Positions 47,133-59,853 of a DNA stretch of 64,000 nt are shown here, piece after piece. The notes under the pieces are model-generated. The model had not been told where the DNA came from. It saw only the letters and a program-made list of their open reading frames with translations, and did no database searches. The position numbers and the translations under genes were made by a program. Each line of letters starts with the position of its first letter. Within the stretch, counting starts at the first letter, position 1. This DNA comes from Prostheceraeus crozeri (taxonomy: Eukaryota; Platyhelminthes; Polycladida; Euryleptidae), in NCBI GenBank assembly GCA_907163375.1, contig CAJQUW010014300.1, positions 124,001-188,000 on the forward strand. Direction: 5' to 3'.

Positions 47133-47570
47133 GGCCGCTGTCACACAGGAAAAGGCGTCTTCCATCTTCCATTTTGGATTTCCCTGCAATTGCATGTAGA
47201 ACAGAATACAACCTATCACACAGAAACAGACGTCAGCTAACCTCAATCTTCCATCATCCGTCACGCTGTCACACAGGAAAAGTCATGTGGCGTCGTCCAT
47301 CGGACACAAGGCATGAAATTATGCGGCTGATGAAGTTCATTTCCATAAGCGTCAGGCGTCAACCGCGAGGCCGTTCTAAGAATAGAACAACGTGAAGTGA
47401 CGTCTGAGGGAAGATATAGGAAGTTGTGATTTGCAAAGAGAAGACAGTAGTCATAGAAACGGCAAATAGTGAAAAATAGCGCTTACTGTATCGAAAATGG
47501 ATTTCCCTAGTGTGACTGCGGTCCGTGGAAGATGGAGGATGGAAGATGCCTTTCCTGTGTGACAGCGGTC
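47133..47570. mobile_element. PIF/Harbinger-type MITE, 438 bp
   Basis: The left end is GGCCGCTGTCACACAGGAAA and the right end, reversed, is GACCGCTGTCACACAGGAAA. Both are followed by GGCGTCTTCCATC or GGCATCTTCCATC. The flanks are TTA on each side, the 3-bp duplication of PIF/Harbinger elements. A third, internal copy of CGCTGTCACACAGGAAAAG occurs near 47263-47283. There is no coding capacity of note. Confidence 0.88.
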
Positions 47571-48379
47571 TTAGACCTAAATGCTTATTGTCAATAATGA
47601 CTGCAAATCAATTAATTGAACATCGATCAAATACATGTATGTTGAATATTTCTACCTAACATTAAATGTCAGTTAACTATATTTCAGTTTAATCGTTAAT
47701 CATTAAATGTCAGTTTAAAATATGCATTTAGCATCATGCTAAGATTGAGTAATAAAATTGGTCATAATAATAATATAATTATGGTTATAATTATATATAT
47801 AATAATATAATAATAAGCTCAAATATAAATGATTTCATAGTATATCGGATACTTAGTAAAGCATTTAGAATTTGACAGTTCTTTAGATGGAACACATGCG
47901 CAAATACTAGCTTTATTGAAGCGATATTTCTTAATACATTTAGACTCGGTGATGCTGAAAAACCTTTTCCAATCATGCATCAACTAACTAAATCTGATAG
48001 TAAATTGACTCAATTCAGTTGTCTTTAAAGGTGAAGAGCTTCCATCACTAACAACGAATTTCAGATCTAACTTAAGGAATCTCAATTCAGTTGTTTAGTT
48101 GCGCAGTTAACATCAATTTCCTCAGTTAATTAAAATGCAAGATATCTCAATTCACAAGACTATCATCACTCACAAAACAATTAACTTTGTCAAGTTTAGA
48201 GCTATAAACTAAGCTCAACAATCAGCACAACTGCAAATATGATAACTGTCTGAATGATATCAACTTTCCTATTAAAGATGCCACGCACGTGACAGCTTAA
48301 TTGACAGACACACCATCGCTGCTGCTTACGTGCGACGTGTGGATTTCTCTCAGACCGCACTCCAATGAATACCCTAAGA

Positions 48380-49075
48380 AGGGGGTAATTCGGGCACTGA
48401 GGGTAATTCGGACATTATAGTCATTCTTTATCTTTACTGACCAGATGCAAGTTGTTAAATACTTTTTCGGAGTCAAAACTCCTTCCTCAAGTTAAAATTA
48501 CATTAATCAGTCAGGGGTAATCGATAGATACGAAAGAACTGTTATCAGTATTTGAAAGTATTTAATTCTCAGTTGCCACTAATTCAGCTTTCAAAACTTC
48601 GAAAGTAAGTGAAAATTATATCTTTGCGATTTTTCATAACGATCGGTCGAGTATAGCGGTTTCTTGTTAATCAATCTGAACAGGCTTCTGAATACAGCAT
48701 TAGAAACGTTTGAAAAATCAGCCGTTTAATTATGACTCAGCAGTGGTTGTACCCAAATGCAGACGACCAAAATTCTTGGAACGTCAGGGTGTGTATTAAA
48801 ATCTAGTAGGTTAATCTAACTTAACCCGTTCTATCTATTCCAACACGGGAGGATATTCTCTCTACTCAGAGGCATTCATTAAGTACCCAGTGGATCAGAT
48901 TGGATTTAATGTGTAACGTGTGCTGAGTGACTCTGTGGAAGGTGTAATGGTGATCCATTTTTTGAGTGTACCAAATGCACATGTACTTTCTTAAGCGTTT
49001 ATTCAATTTGTTCTGATTATTTCTGTTCGTTTAGAATCATGGAACCTGTTGGTGTCCGAATTATCCCATTTTTCA
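48380..49075. repeat. Candidate terminal-inverted-repeat element
   Basis: GAGGGTAATTCGGACATTA near 48400 faces GTGTCCGAATTATCCCAT near 49052-49070; the shared core is GGGTAATTCGGACA and its reverse complement with one difference. A second GGGTAATTCGGGCA lies just outside on the left. No target duplication was settled, so the limits are approximate. Confidence 0.45.
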
Positions 49076-49258
49076 TTTTCGAAGTAGTCCTCGTAGAAAT
49101 TATCTGTTTTCGTATGTGATTGGTATGTAGCGATACGAACCATTCTATATGTGATAGGCTGTTTTGCGGTACGAGTTGTTGGTATGTTTTATATAAGAGA
49201 TCCTATGCAAAATTCGTCCTCATTCGTATGTAGAGTTTTAAGTCATCTAGCAAAAAAG

Positions 49259-49276
49259 TATATATATATATATATT
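49259..49276. repeat. TA microsatellite
   Basis: About nine uninterrupted TA units. An AT-rich ATAATA stretch is also present at 47766-47818. Confidence 0.9.
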
Positions 49277-50885
49277 ACATACTACTTTCAAATAACTTCT
49301 GTCACTAATATCAGTCATATGCACTCTTATGGATAGCGTGGTATTTAGAGTATTTGATCTAGAATCGATTTACTGTGAAATTAAAACGTCGTATGTCATC
49401 GTTGATACTTGTCTGATAACATTCACAAGACTCGTGATTAGCTCAACTCCATCAGCCAAGTTGATAAATCATGTTGATATCAGCATCAGTTGATAATATC
49501 ATTTCAAGAAACGATAACTTTCGAGCTATTATGTTGACCTACATATCTCAAACATAACTATATTTGCTTTCATGAATTATACTGTGTTTATATTTCGGAT
49601 TGATAATATGCCTGCCTGATTTCAAAATTGCATAATGCATAAACGTTGATGGTTGTATACTTATTGATTATTTATGAAATGTCTTACATAGACTTACGTG
49701 TATTAAAATCGAATTCAGTATTGTAAGTTTGACTCTTAAATGTCATTATCTTGCTACTTACAAAACAGTAGTAAGTGCCATGCAACCATAAAGTGATCTT
49801 TATTGACAAAGGGCCTTAAATCATACGAAAAGCATACAAATAGATGCAAAAATATGCCAAAAAATATCTTGGTATGCATCCTTCGCATGTGATTGGTATC
49901 GAGCGATTTACAGTGTACAGTAGAGATTTTCCGGATTGCCTTGACAAATGACGTAGTCCGAAGCGTCGGCAATGCCAAATTAATTATTATTCTCTAGCTC
50001 GTGCCTTATTTTGTGCATCACACAATAAGCCTGGGAAAGATAAAGAAAATACAGAGTGCGCTATAAAACGACGACATCGAACGCTCGGTGCCGTCGAAAG
50101 ACCTCGAGACGATCCGAACAATCGGAATTTAGACAACTACTGACAGAAATTCGACATAACAGCGCATTGCATATTTCATGAAGATAGTGGAACAATCCAT
50201 TTCTGCTGCGGAAGCCGAAGTGAGGAATATTTAGCAGCATATACCGGTATTGACTTTTATACCTGTTTGGCAGGAGAAGACATCAGTCACGAGTGACTCT
50301 TACTTTTTAAATATTTTATACATTTGTCTACTTCATGTTTTCTCCAAATCTTTTGATTGCAAAATTTATTCAACAAAACTCAAGATTTAATTTAGTTAAA
50401 ATTTCATTTTGACGACACAATAAAGAGAAATAAAATGGAAATCACTATTAAGCTCAAATACGAATAATGAATTGGCCTATTGCTTAAGCCATGATTAGGC
50501 TATTGGTGTTAAAATGATTTGCTGATGCACATTAATCATAAATATTTTGCTTTTCTGTGAGAAAAAAAATGACATACAAACTTTCCAGGCAGCTCCCTTT
50601 TAATTTTACGATTAAAAAATTGTGAATTAAGTAATGTACAGAATTTCCGGCCGTTGGCCTTCACGCGGTCCGGTGGTGTACACGTAAAAATTAAGAAGCA
50701 GTGACCAAGAAAGCTGGCATTTTCCCAACAAATTGGCAAACAAGTGGATAAACTCCTGAAAAACCTGATCGCCTACAATCATAAACTTATATTTTTTATG
50801 ATAATGGAAATTTTAAAGTAGAAATGTTTCTTGACGAATTGAGAAAATAATTGATGACATGAGGATTTTACTCTTCAACTGAGAT
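49277..50885. other. Stretch with no recognised gene
   Basis: AT-rich, with short frames only. No recognised repeat. Confidence 0.45.
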
Positions 50886-50889
50886 AGAA

Positions 50890-51845
50890 GAATGTAATAT
50901 CAGTGAACTATGCGACATTCCTATCAGAAGAGGAGTGCGTCAGGGATGCACTCATCTCCGATCTTGTATAACGTGTACCCTGAAATTGTGAAGCGGATTT
51001 CGCTTGAAGACTGGCAGGGCGGTGTTAAAATCGGAGGACGTTTAGTTTCGAATATTAGGTACGCAGATGACACGACGATTATTGCAGCCACCAAGGAGGA
51101 GCTCCAAAATGCACTGGGAAGATTGAAAACAGCTAATGAAAGCGCGGGTATTTTCTTGAACCTAACGAAAACAAAAGTCATGTCTACTGATCATCTTGAC
51201 AGTTTTGCGATAAATAATGAAAATGTGGCGTAACAAGAAGCACTTTTATTGGATTTTTCTGGGAGTAAAGCTAACCAAAGAAGTGAGAGACAGTGTAGAG
51301 GTAAAAGAAGGATTGCGATGGCAAAAAGAGCTTTTATGAATATGATGAAAATATGGAAAGATCGAGGCATCGCAATATCAACCAAAGTAAAGCTCGTAGA
51401 AACGCTAATATTCCCGGTGACGCTCTATGGAGCTGAGAGGTGGACGCTTCGCAAGAGTGATTGCAAGAAAATAGACAGCTTCGAATTGTGGTGCTAAAGA
51501 AGAATGATGCGCGTCCCATGGAAAGCGAGAAGGACGAATGTATCCATCCTCAATCAAGTGAAACCAGCCAAACCGCTGCAGTCGTCAGTGTTAGAAACGG
51601 TACTGCGGGCATGTGACACGACGGCGAGGGTCATTGGAACGGGACATTATGTTCGGCAACACCGAAGGCAAGAGGCGGAGAGGACGTCCTCGTTAAAGTT
51701 GGATGGATGAAATCCAAAAAGCCACGTGGCTCACTGTTTTGCAGCTGACGAGACTGGCTGAGGATAGAAGAAAATGGAGAATGAGCACCATGGATATCGC
51801 CAGGGATCGAAGTCGACAATAGACGCACAAGGTGATGCGACATTT
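50890..51845 (+). mobile_element. LINE reverse transcriptase, 5'-truncated, decayed
   Basis: The plus strand reads SPILYNVYPEIVKRISLEDW and RLVSNIRYADDTTIIAATKE, which includes the catalytic YADD box. It continues SAGIFLNLTKTKVMST, then AFMNMMKIWKDRGIAISTKV, KLVETLIFPVTLYGAERWTL and RRMMRVPWKARRTNVSIL. It ends in pieces such as GHYVRQHRRQEAER. This is the palm-to-C-terminus half of a LINE. Several frame changes and stops are present. The 3' end is near an ATCACAAGTATAAAAATG tail. Confidence 0.85.
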
Positions 51846-51965
51846 ATCAATTATCACAAGTATAAAAATGAAGATTGCATTTGTCTTGAAATATCTTGCT
51901 ATTAAATTGTCAATTGCTGCTCATGGATTGGAAAAGGTGAACGCCACCTGTAATGGACCGCCAAC

Positions 51966-52613
51966 CAAAGATCGGCAATGATAAAATGATATCATTTTAT
52001 TCTGAGGAAAAATGATTCATTTTACATCATTTTATTTTTGAAAAATGATATAAAATGATATTATCAAAAAATTTTGCTCTGATAATTTTCTAATCATAGA
52101 TTCTTTGCATTTTGTATTGAAGCAAATTTAGTCTTTTTCGTTTGTTCGATCCACATCCTTCCTCAGTGGTTGATTCATGTAGCGAAAGCAGCAGGCTATT
52201 GTCTGTCAGTCTGTCCATCACACAGATTGTCAAACAATGCTAGTTTAAAAACATTATTTTGAATTTGTTTTTTCTGACTTGTCATAGCTTCTATAATGCG
52301 AGTATAATATAAGCTTATGAATAAAGTATCAGTAATATGTAAACGAGGCTTTGAAATTTGGAAATACCAGTACGGTCAAAGCTCGACATTTCGGACTTGG
52401 ATAATTAAGATTCTGGTTAATAAAGACAGCTGTTTTCTGGGATCAGCTCCACATGTACAAGAGCAGAAGAAGTAGCAAGGTAGAAGTGCAAATCGAAAAA
52501 TTCGTGTGACTGGATCTATTTTCGGTGCAGGCCTACGCATATGTCATTAAAAATGGTATATTTTCATTGCAAAAATATGAAATGATATAAAATGATATCA
52601 TTGCCGATCATAG
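51966..52613. mobile_element. hAT-like MITE, 648 bp
   Basis: The ends are CAAAGATCGGCAATGAT and, reversed, CTATGATCGGCAATGAT. CCGCCAAC lies on both sides as an exact 8-bp duplication. Next to both ends, AAAATGATATCATTTTA-type palindromes are repeated several times. The core is AT-rich without a coding frame. Confidence 0.85.
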
Positions 52614-52621
52614 CCGCCAAC

Positions 52622-54300
52622 CATGACAGAAGGGTAAACTACACCGCCATGCGCATGGCAGTCGATTGTGGGTTTTACGGTAATATATCTTTATTTTGCA
52701 AAATTAAAAACCTTACATGCAGCGTCTTCGAATAGCTGAGTTTTCAAAAATTACTGCACATGGTAACAAAGAATTAAGAAATTAAGCAATCATCAAATAA
52801 ATTATCATGAAAAATAAGTTAACCGGGTAAGCGTGTTCGCCATTGCTCATCAGTTATCATAGCATAATAAGACCACCATGAAAGATATCATTCGGAATTG
52901 GCAGTCGCCAAAAAATGAACTCACAATAATCGAAAAATAAACCTGCAATTTCCATCTTTAATCCTCCCGGGACACTTAAAAATAGATAACTATAAGTGAG
53001 CGGTTTTGTTTTCACTGATCGCGTTGACGCTTGACAACTAAATATGAATCATAAAATATGGTGATCACGCAATACTTGGCGCCACTATTAGCTCTTTGAA
53101 AGGCTGTTATTTTATTGCGGAAGAATGAGTGTTCCTCGATTATCGCAGTCTGACGACTTTGACCAACACGCAATGGAATAATGGGAGCAAATGCAGCCTC
53201 TTACACACCAACAAATAAGGTGGCAAGTCTCCTATCTCCGTAAAAATGGCAAAGTGACGAATATTTCCATTGAAATTCGAGAAGACTAATACTGTTTAAT
53301 GATATGTAAAGCTTGGCACATTCATTTTTTGAAATATTGGTCGGTAGAGAGATAGATTGACCTTTTTAACAAGAATCAACACTATTTGCTATTTGATAAA
53401 GACACAAGGACATGCAACTAAGTTCAGAGTATGATGCTGCCACCTATACCTAGTGCTTTGATCAATTTATTGCTGGAAAAAGCATTTTTGCCATTGTTCT
53501 CTTTTTATTTAATTTGAGAATGAGCTTTTTGTATGCATGGCATCCACTATATTCATGTACTTGTAAGAAGCTTGCGAAAGGAATTATTTTAGCTATTACT
53601 GTGGCAACTATATTGACAGCTCAACTTGTGATCAGATGCAGATGATATTGTCTTTTAGTGTTCCTTGACTCCTAAGTTAAGATGGCGAGTAGTTCTACTT
53701 ATGTAGGTAGTGCGGGGATGATTCTCACAAGAAATTTGATAAAACACATTTAACTTGATAAGATACTTAGGAGTTGAAAAATATATTTTTTTGCTGCAAG
53801 TGAGCACTCAACGGAAGTGTACATCTTTGTCAATTTTTCTGAAAAGCTCTTTAACTTCCCTTTGAAGCAAATGGTTTGCACATAAAAAATAGGAACTTTT
53901 GCGATGTGTGGATTTTGATTTTCCGCTATCGTTTTAGGAGGGTGGATTTTTTGTCGAGGAAAGATTCGATAGCATTATGAATAACAGACAACAGATAGTC
54001 GTTGTTCCTAAAAATCTGTGAAAGTTCTTTGAATCTGTTTACTTTTTTGTGGAATGAACAGTAAACTGCACACACGAACGGTTGATCAATTTCTGAGTAG
54101 GTTTACGTCTCTTATCCATTGTATAGGACAGCTAGCTTCGATATTCAGAGCCGTGGCAGCCTACGTTTCTCGAAATAAGTTTATTACTAGAAACATAAAG
54201 GTTGATATCAAGAAAGTGTCAGAAAGTGTAAGTCATTGTCATCGTCAAATTCAAAGATGTGCAAGAATCTCCTGAAATAAGATTCTAAATTCACGCGTTT
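52622..54300. other. Stretch with no recognised gene
   Basis: AT-rich. A 73-codon frame at 54054-54275 upstream of the Penelope-like piece has no recognised match and may or may not belong to it. Confidence 0.4.
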
Positions 54301-54429
54301 TTCTAGGAGAGTGGTTGAGCATGTGATTGCACATATGATGTAGATCACCCACCTGAGGAGAAAGTGATAGAGAAACTGAATGCTAAAAAAAAGTAACTGC
54401 AATGGACTACAACGAGGTGAAACTTGCAC

Positions 54430-55720
54430 TCCAAAACGTATTCACAAACTATCTGCATGCCAAACATCCCTTGATACTTGTAATTTGAAGTCTCTCAAGC
54501 TTAACCAAGACATAAAAGTCGTCTCTTTGGACAAAGACACTCAACAATACTAGGTTATTAAGCTCAACAATATCGTTGAGGATACCAGCAAATTTATTGC
54601 TATCCTATGTAATAATTGTGATCCTCATCTCAAACACCCGGTCATCAAAAATCAGAACAAGTTAAAATATTTACTCAATAAATATGCCAAACCCCTTGTT
54701 CATTTGAAGATTATATTTTCTAAAAGCCCTAATGGAGCTTGCACTGGCAAACTGAATGGCTCAGCTAATGTTTATTAATATAATATCCTCTCCGCCCGAT
54801 TGTCGCCAGTAACGGTGCCTGAGTACAATCTACTTTAGAGAACGTAGTAGGACGGGAGCTACTGACACTTTCTTCCTAAATTCGGGCACAAATAGCATGG
54901 ATTTGTAGATCTTGAAGCGCTCTAATACAAAAATCAAATTCTTAAGTGTCACAGCCAGTCGCTTTCGGTTATGGGTAAGGTTAGAGGAATTAGAATCCAA
55001 TGGTAAAATTCAAGAAATATCTATGGATTGTGAAACACTTGGCAATTTTCGTGCATTTTCTTTTTCAGAAAAAAACTGCTTATCAGAATAACAAAATTTG
55101 AAACATAATTGAGTTCAGATCATAAGCTTCAATATAAAAGTCAAAAGTGAGTCACATGATTCACTATTTGATGTTTGAGAGCCTCCACAAATTTATAAAT
55201 TTCATGTTTTGACTTAATTTTGGCGATTTTACTCAGTTTGTAAAGGCTCTCAAACATCAAATATTGAATCATGTGACTTTTACATCGAAGTTGATGTTCT
55301 GATCTCAATCATGTTTCAAATTTCATGGCATTCTGATAAATAGCTTCTTTTCTGCAAAAGAAAATGTGCCAAAATCCCCAAGTGTTTCACAATCCATAGA
55401 TATTTCTTGAATTTTACCATCGGATTCTATTTCCTTTAACCTTACCTATAACCTAAAGCGACTGGCTGTGACACTTAAGAATTCGACCTTTGTATTCAGA
55501 GTTTCAAGATCTACAAATCCAGCTATTAAGCCATTTGTGCGCGAATTTAGGAAAAGATCATCAGTAGCTGCCGGACTATAGCCAACACATCGTCCATGTT
55601 ACCCCGACTATCACCAATTCTGATCTCCTTGATCAACTTGCCAAGTGCAAATCCACTGCTAACTAACTGTTTTATCAGTTTGCACTCAAGGGTAATTCAA
55701 TGAGATCATGCACCTTGACA
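54430..55720 (+). mobile_element. Penelope-like reverse transcriptase fragment, split by a hairpin
   Basis: The plus strand reads LKLNQDIKVVSLDKDTQQY, then VIKLNNIVEDTSKFIAIL, then KNQNKLKYLLNKYAKPLV, then PNGACTGKLNGSANVY and NILSARLSPVTVPEYNL. These line up with the Penelope-type N-terminal RT pattern: LKxNxDIVVxxADKGxxxV, ILxDTSKF, GxCTGKLYGLAKVHK, and RPIVSxxGTPxYNL. After the hairpin, HVTPTITNSDLLDQLAKCKS probably continues it. Stops and replaced residues show it is dead. No GIY-YIG endonuclease was seen. Confidence 0.6.
54851..55576. repeat. Hairpin with ~340-bp arms
   Basis: The left arm (54851-55191) and right arm (55237-55576) are reverse complements at roughly 85 to 90 percent identity, with a 45-bp spacer. 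Shared blocks include AAGTGTCACAGCCAGTCGCT, TTCAAGAAATATCTATGGAT and TTTGATGTTTGAGAGCC with their reverse complements. The outer ends AGCTACTGA and TCAGTAGCT lie next to TA-containing flanks. It sits inside the Penelope-like reading frame, so it probably inserted there as a foldback element. Confidence 0.88.
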
Positions 55721-56856
55721 AAGCATACAAGTCAAATGCCAACAAACTACCATACAACAAGAATAATTTCAAATATTTTTACCTTTTTCACCGGAGGCAT
55801 TTTTCCGTCAATGATGAACCGGTGTAGGAACCGACCATGTACGAATATGTAGTCATGATGCACTTTGCACGCATAGTACAGGAAAAATGGCGGCGTCTAG
55901 TGACTTGGAATTATTCTTTTGTTTTGAAATATTCAATGTTAGCATCGGTGTCCTGATAGTATGCTTTATAAAACTGCATAGATCGAGAAACATTGACATA
56001 GATCGAAGTCTACCTGTGCAGCTGAATCGACCAACAACAGTCAACAGATTTTCAATCCAGAAATATTAACTTAAACAAAAGCGAGACTCGAATTTTCAAG
56101 TGCGAAATAGTTACTCCTAATTTTAAGTTTGTTTAGTCAGTATTTCAAGGTGTCAGGATTGAATTAGCAAAATCCACTAAATCATATTACAAACCTCACG
56201 CCACTTTGCGGAGATATCTTCATATCTCCGAAGCTTTGAAATCCGCTTCTAAGCATCCTTTACTTTCTTTCGTTATCGAAAATAACACCAAGCTGTGGAA
56301 AAAGAGGCAGTCTCTACACGAAAGAGAAATGAGCGTATTTGATAATCATTTAAATTTTGATCTAAGAATGCACTGTATGAGATCAAAGGCATTGAAAGTC
56401 AAACAGAAACCAAGTGCATTGTTGCTCAGATTGAAAACTATCAAACGTACTACAATCCAAGCTTGTGTATAACTAGAAATCCCTTCGTTTTCTATTGTCT
56501 GAAGTTGTGGGACGGTGCATTTAGTTCATTTTCTTAGCTACTTTTTACAAAGCAATTCGACTTCAAACACCAATTGATACAAGGATATGAAAATCATTGA
56601 AGCAGATTTTGCGATAGACTCGAGCACTAAGTAGGGCAAAATATCCATGCCTGTATAAATGTTTTATCAGAAATAACATACTCTTCTGCTCATCACTTTG
56701 CATCGCTTATTTCTATTGAACGACATTTTAAAAGAATAGCAGCCTTTTAGCCTTAAGCATCTGCAAATGCATGCATGATTGTGCATTGTCGGATGCTTGG
56801 GGCCTACATTTACTATATATTAAAACCGTCGAATCCGCCTCTCTAGAAAGCTGTGG
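55721..56856. other. Stretch with no firm gene
   Basis: An 88-codon frame at 56206-56472 (ISEALKSASKHPLLSFVIEN onward) is basic and helical in character. It may be a 5' piece of a Penelope-like element, but this is not established. The rest is AT-rich. Confidence 0.35.
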
Positions 56857-57018
56857 ATAGAAAGCAGGGATGCGGAGTCCTATCATTTTGATAGGACTCC
56901 GACTCCGACTCCGGTATTTGATAGGACTCCGACTCCGGGTCGCAAGTATGCAAAGCCTAGTTTTTTGAAAATTAGCTAGTAACCTACATCATAGATCATT
57001 ATAGGCTTACTTGAACTT

Positions 57019-57181
57019 TGTCATGAGAGAGATCGCTTGATATCACAAACTTTTATTCAATAGAACGCAAATGAGACCGACATCAACAATGCATGTCAAT
57101 ATCAACATGTAAGGAGGAATGAACAGTTCACACTATACAGCGAATAAGAAGTGTTCTATTGTTCAACGTAATAGCACAACA
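57019..57181 (-). repeat. LTR of the Gypsy-like element (low-coordinate copy)
   Basis: Direct copy of the LTR at 59660-59824; TG at one end and CA at the other, as is usual for LTRs. Confidence 0.88.
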
Positions 57182-59659
57182 TTCCTTCCCACTTGAAGGA
57201 AATTCTCACCACTGAATTTGAAGACGATCAGGAGGCTTCCTAATTCGAACTGGTCGGGTAGTCACAGCAGGAGTTTCTCGAGGTGCAGATGCCTGGTCTT
57301 CAGTTGGCCGATGCAGGTCAGCAGTTGGATATTCAAAAATTATCGACTCTGCTCGATCCTCCTGTATAATTCGAGAGCGCTGGCCTGGTGAGAGATGATG
57401 CGTCGAAACTGTATCCACTTGGCCATCTTTCCGTTCAATGCGAGCGAAGTGAGGATTGATTACCTGTAGACCTCTTGACAGGCTGCAGTAAGGGGTCCTC
57501 TTTGTTTCTAACGAATCGTCGGCAGTATGCGTCTCTTCCTGCATCCAGCCAAGAGGGGAGATCAAATCCATTTGAATCCCGGCGGTGAAACTTGAACAGG
57601 CGGTCATGTGGAGATTCATTTGTTACCATACAAAGGAGAGTGCGGCTTGCATTCAATGCCTCGGGTAGTACTCGCTCCCACAGATTGAGGCAGCTTCTTG
57701 GCGTGTAATAAGCATTTCACTGATCTCCATATAACCCCATTGTATCTCTCTACTTGGGAATTGCCCGTAGGATTGTATGGTGTTGTTCGTGAATGAGATA
57801 TACCATGCCCGTGCAGAAACGTGTCAAAGTCATTTACCATGAATTGGCTACCTCTGTCAGAATGAACAAATTCGGGATTACCAAATAGATTGAATAACTG
57901 CTTTAGACACGACATTATGGAGTCTGTAGTAATATCCAATAAGCTGAATGCGAAAGGAAAGCGACTGTATTCGTCAACGATTACCAGCAAGAAACGTCTT
58001 CCAGTACCGCAAGCTGGGATCTTTGGCCCTAAAATGTCTGTTCAGTCGCTCGAAGGGTCTGGACGCTTTGATTACATGTGCCGAAAAAGGAGCTAAACGA
58101 CCGGACCCTGAGAGGATGAAGTGTTTGATTGAATACAAAGCACCAACAACACGTTCTCAACTGAAACGGTTGAACGGATTTTTCGCCTACTATGCAAAAT
58201 GGGTACATGACTTTTCTAATAAGATCAAGCCACTTGACGCGCAGAAGTCTAATTCATTTCCTTTATCGGATGAAGCTATAGCATCAATGGAATATTTGAA
58301 AAGGGATATCATAAATTCTTCTCTGTCAATTCCTGATCGTGACGCCGGACCACTGACTCTAGAGACCGATGCATCTGGTATCGCTGTTGGCGCGGTATTA
58401 AGCCAAGCAACTCACCCAATCGCCTTTTTTTCTCGCACTCTATCCAAAAGTCTATCGATTTCAGAACAGATGAACACCTTGTCTCGTGGATTGATAAAAC
58501 GTGATTTCGTGGACACTGGTTTCACATTATCAGGTAAACCGGACGAAAATAGATCAGGTGGTTCAATGTTCATAACTGGAAGATTTTCACAAGTCATAGT
58601 GGGAAGTTCACCGCCAGTTATAAGTTCAACAGCTTCATGCCGAGAAAATATATCCATTCCGATAACAACGTCAGCTACCAGGTCGTCGGAAGATTAAGTT
58701 CTTGGGCCAGAAAAGTTGTGATGAATGAATTAGTCGAGCCAGGGTCAATTAAAGCTTTCACGTTCTTTTGCTTATTGACCAGAACAGATGCATAGATGGC
58801 CTGTTTATGCGGTGAAATTGAGCATAAAACCGATGCAGCTGAAGTAGACGTTGTCTTTCTTGGTTGAGATTGCGATTGAGAACGGCAGACTATCTTCCAG
58901 TGCCCGCGTTTACCGCAGCTATGACAGTCATCAACCTTTGCTGGACAGTTACGCCGCTGATGTCGTTCGAGTCCACAAAAAAGACAATTACCAGAACGAC
59001 TTTGATTGCGATTAGAGGATCGTCTGAATGCGGCCGAATTGAAAGAGCGGTTTGCACATGCTTGTTTAGACTCAGTCGCTGCCAGGGTCAATGATTCTTT
59101 TTCAGAAGCCGCATGGAATGTTCGCGAATATTCTGTTGACATTTCCACCGCCGTTGCCAAAGCAACACATTCATCCAAGGAAGCATGAGCATCATCTAAT
59201 TCAAGAAGTCGAGCCCTGATTATATCCGAAGAAATGCCTGCTACCATTCACAGAGAAGTTCTTTATGTTCTTGCGCTGATATGGAATTGCATTCACAACG
59301 ATGAACAAGAATTTGAAGTCGTTTTACGAAGTCCGCAATCGATTCATCTGGTTTCTGGGCGCAAGAAAACAATTGATGCCGAGCATACAGCAATCGAGTT
59401 GGAGTTTGGAACTGTTTATCAAGAATAGCTAGAGCATCGGTGAATGACTTGATATTCTCCACTAGCGGAAACAATTCTGCTCCGGCATGGGTTCGAAAAA
59501 ATGTAAGTTTGTGATCATCAGATTTGATTTCATTAATTTCAAGACCATCGATGAAGCACTGTTTCCACCACTTCCATTGTTCTGCAGTCGGATTGCTATG
59601 TAGTGCAGGTGGCGTGAATTTCATGACGAGTTGTGCTTGGGCGTTCTATTGAATAAAAT

Positions 59660-59824
59660 TGTCATGAGAGAGAACGCTTGATATCACACAAACTTTTTAT
59701 CAATAGAACGCAAATGAGACCGACACCAACAATGCATGTCAATATCAACATGTAAGGAGGAATGAACAGTTCGCACTATACAGCGAATAAGAAGTGTTCT
59801 ATTGTTCAACGAAATAGCACAACA
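59660..59824 (-). repeat. LTR of the Gypsy-like element (high-coordinate copy)
   Basis: Direct copy of the LTR at 57019-57181, with a handful of scattered differences. Confidence 0.88.
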
Positions 59825-59853
59825 AACCTTTCCTTAGTGATCATTGCTGCACC

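Larger units (their letters stand above)
57019..59824 (-). mobile_element. Gypsy-like LTR retrotransposon, broken fossil
   Basis: Two direct LTRs of about 163 to 165 bp (57019-57181 and 59660-59824) begin TGTCATGAGAG and end AGCACAACA. A 5-bp target duplication (AACTT and AACCT) differs at one base. On the minus strand the order is gag-like, two zinc knuckles, aspartic protease, then integrase toward low coordinates. An RT/RNase H-derived part lies in the middle on the opposite strand. The element is about 2.8 kb, well below the usual 5 kb or more, and has several breaks. The LTRs are about 95 percent alike by eye, so it is moderately old. It inserted into hAT copy C. Confidence 0.85.

Noticed and set aside
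56206-56472. Basic 88-codon frame as a host gene exon
   Set aside because: No clear splice sites or family match; a Penelope-like 5' piece is as likely, so no call was made.
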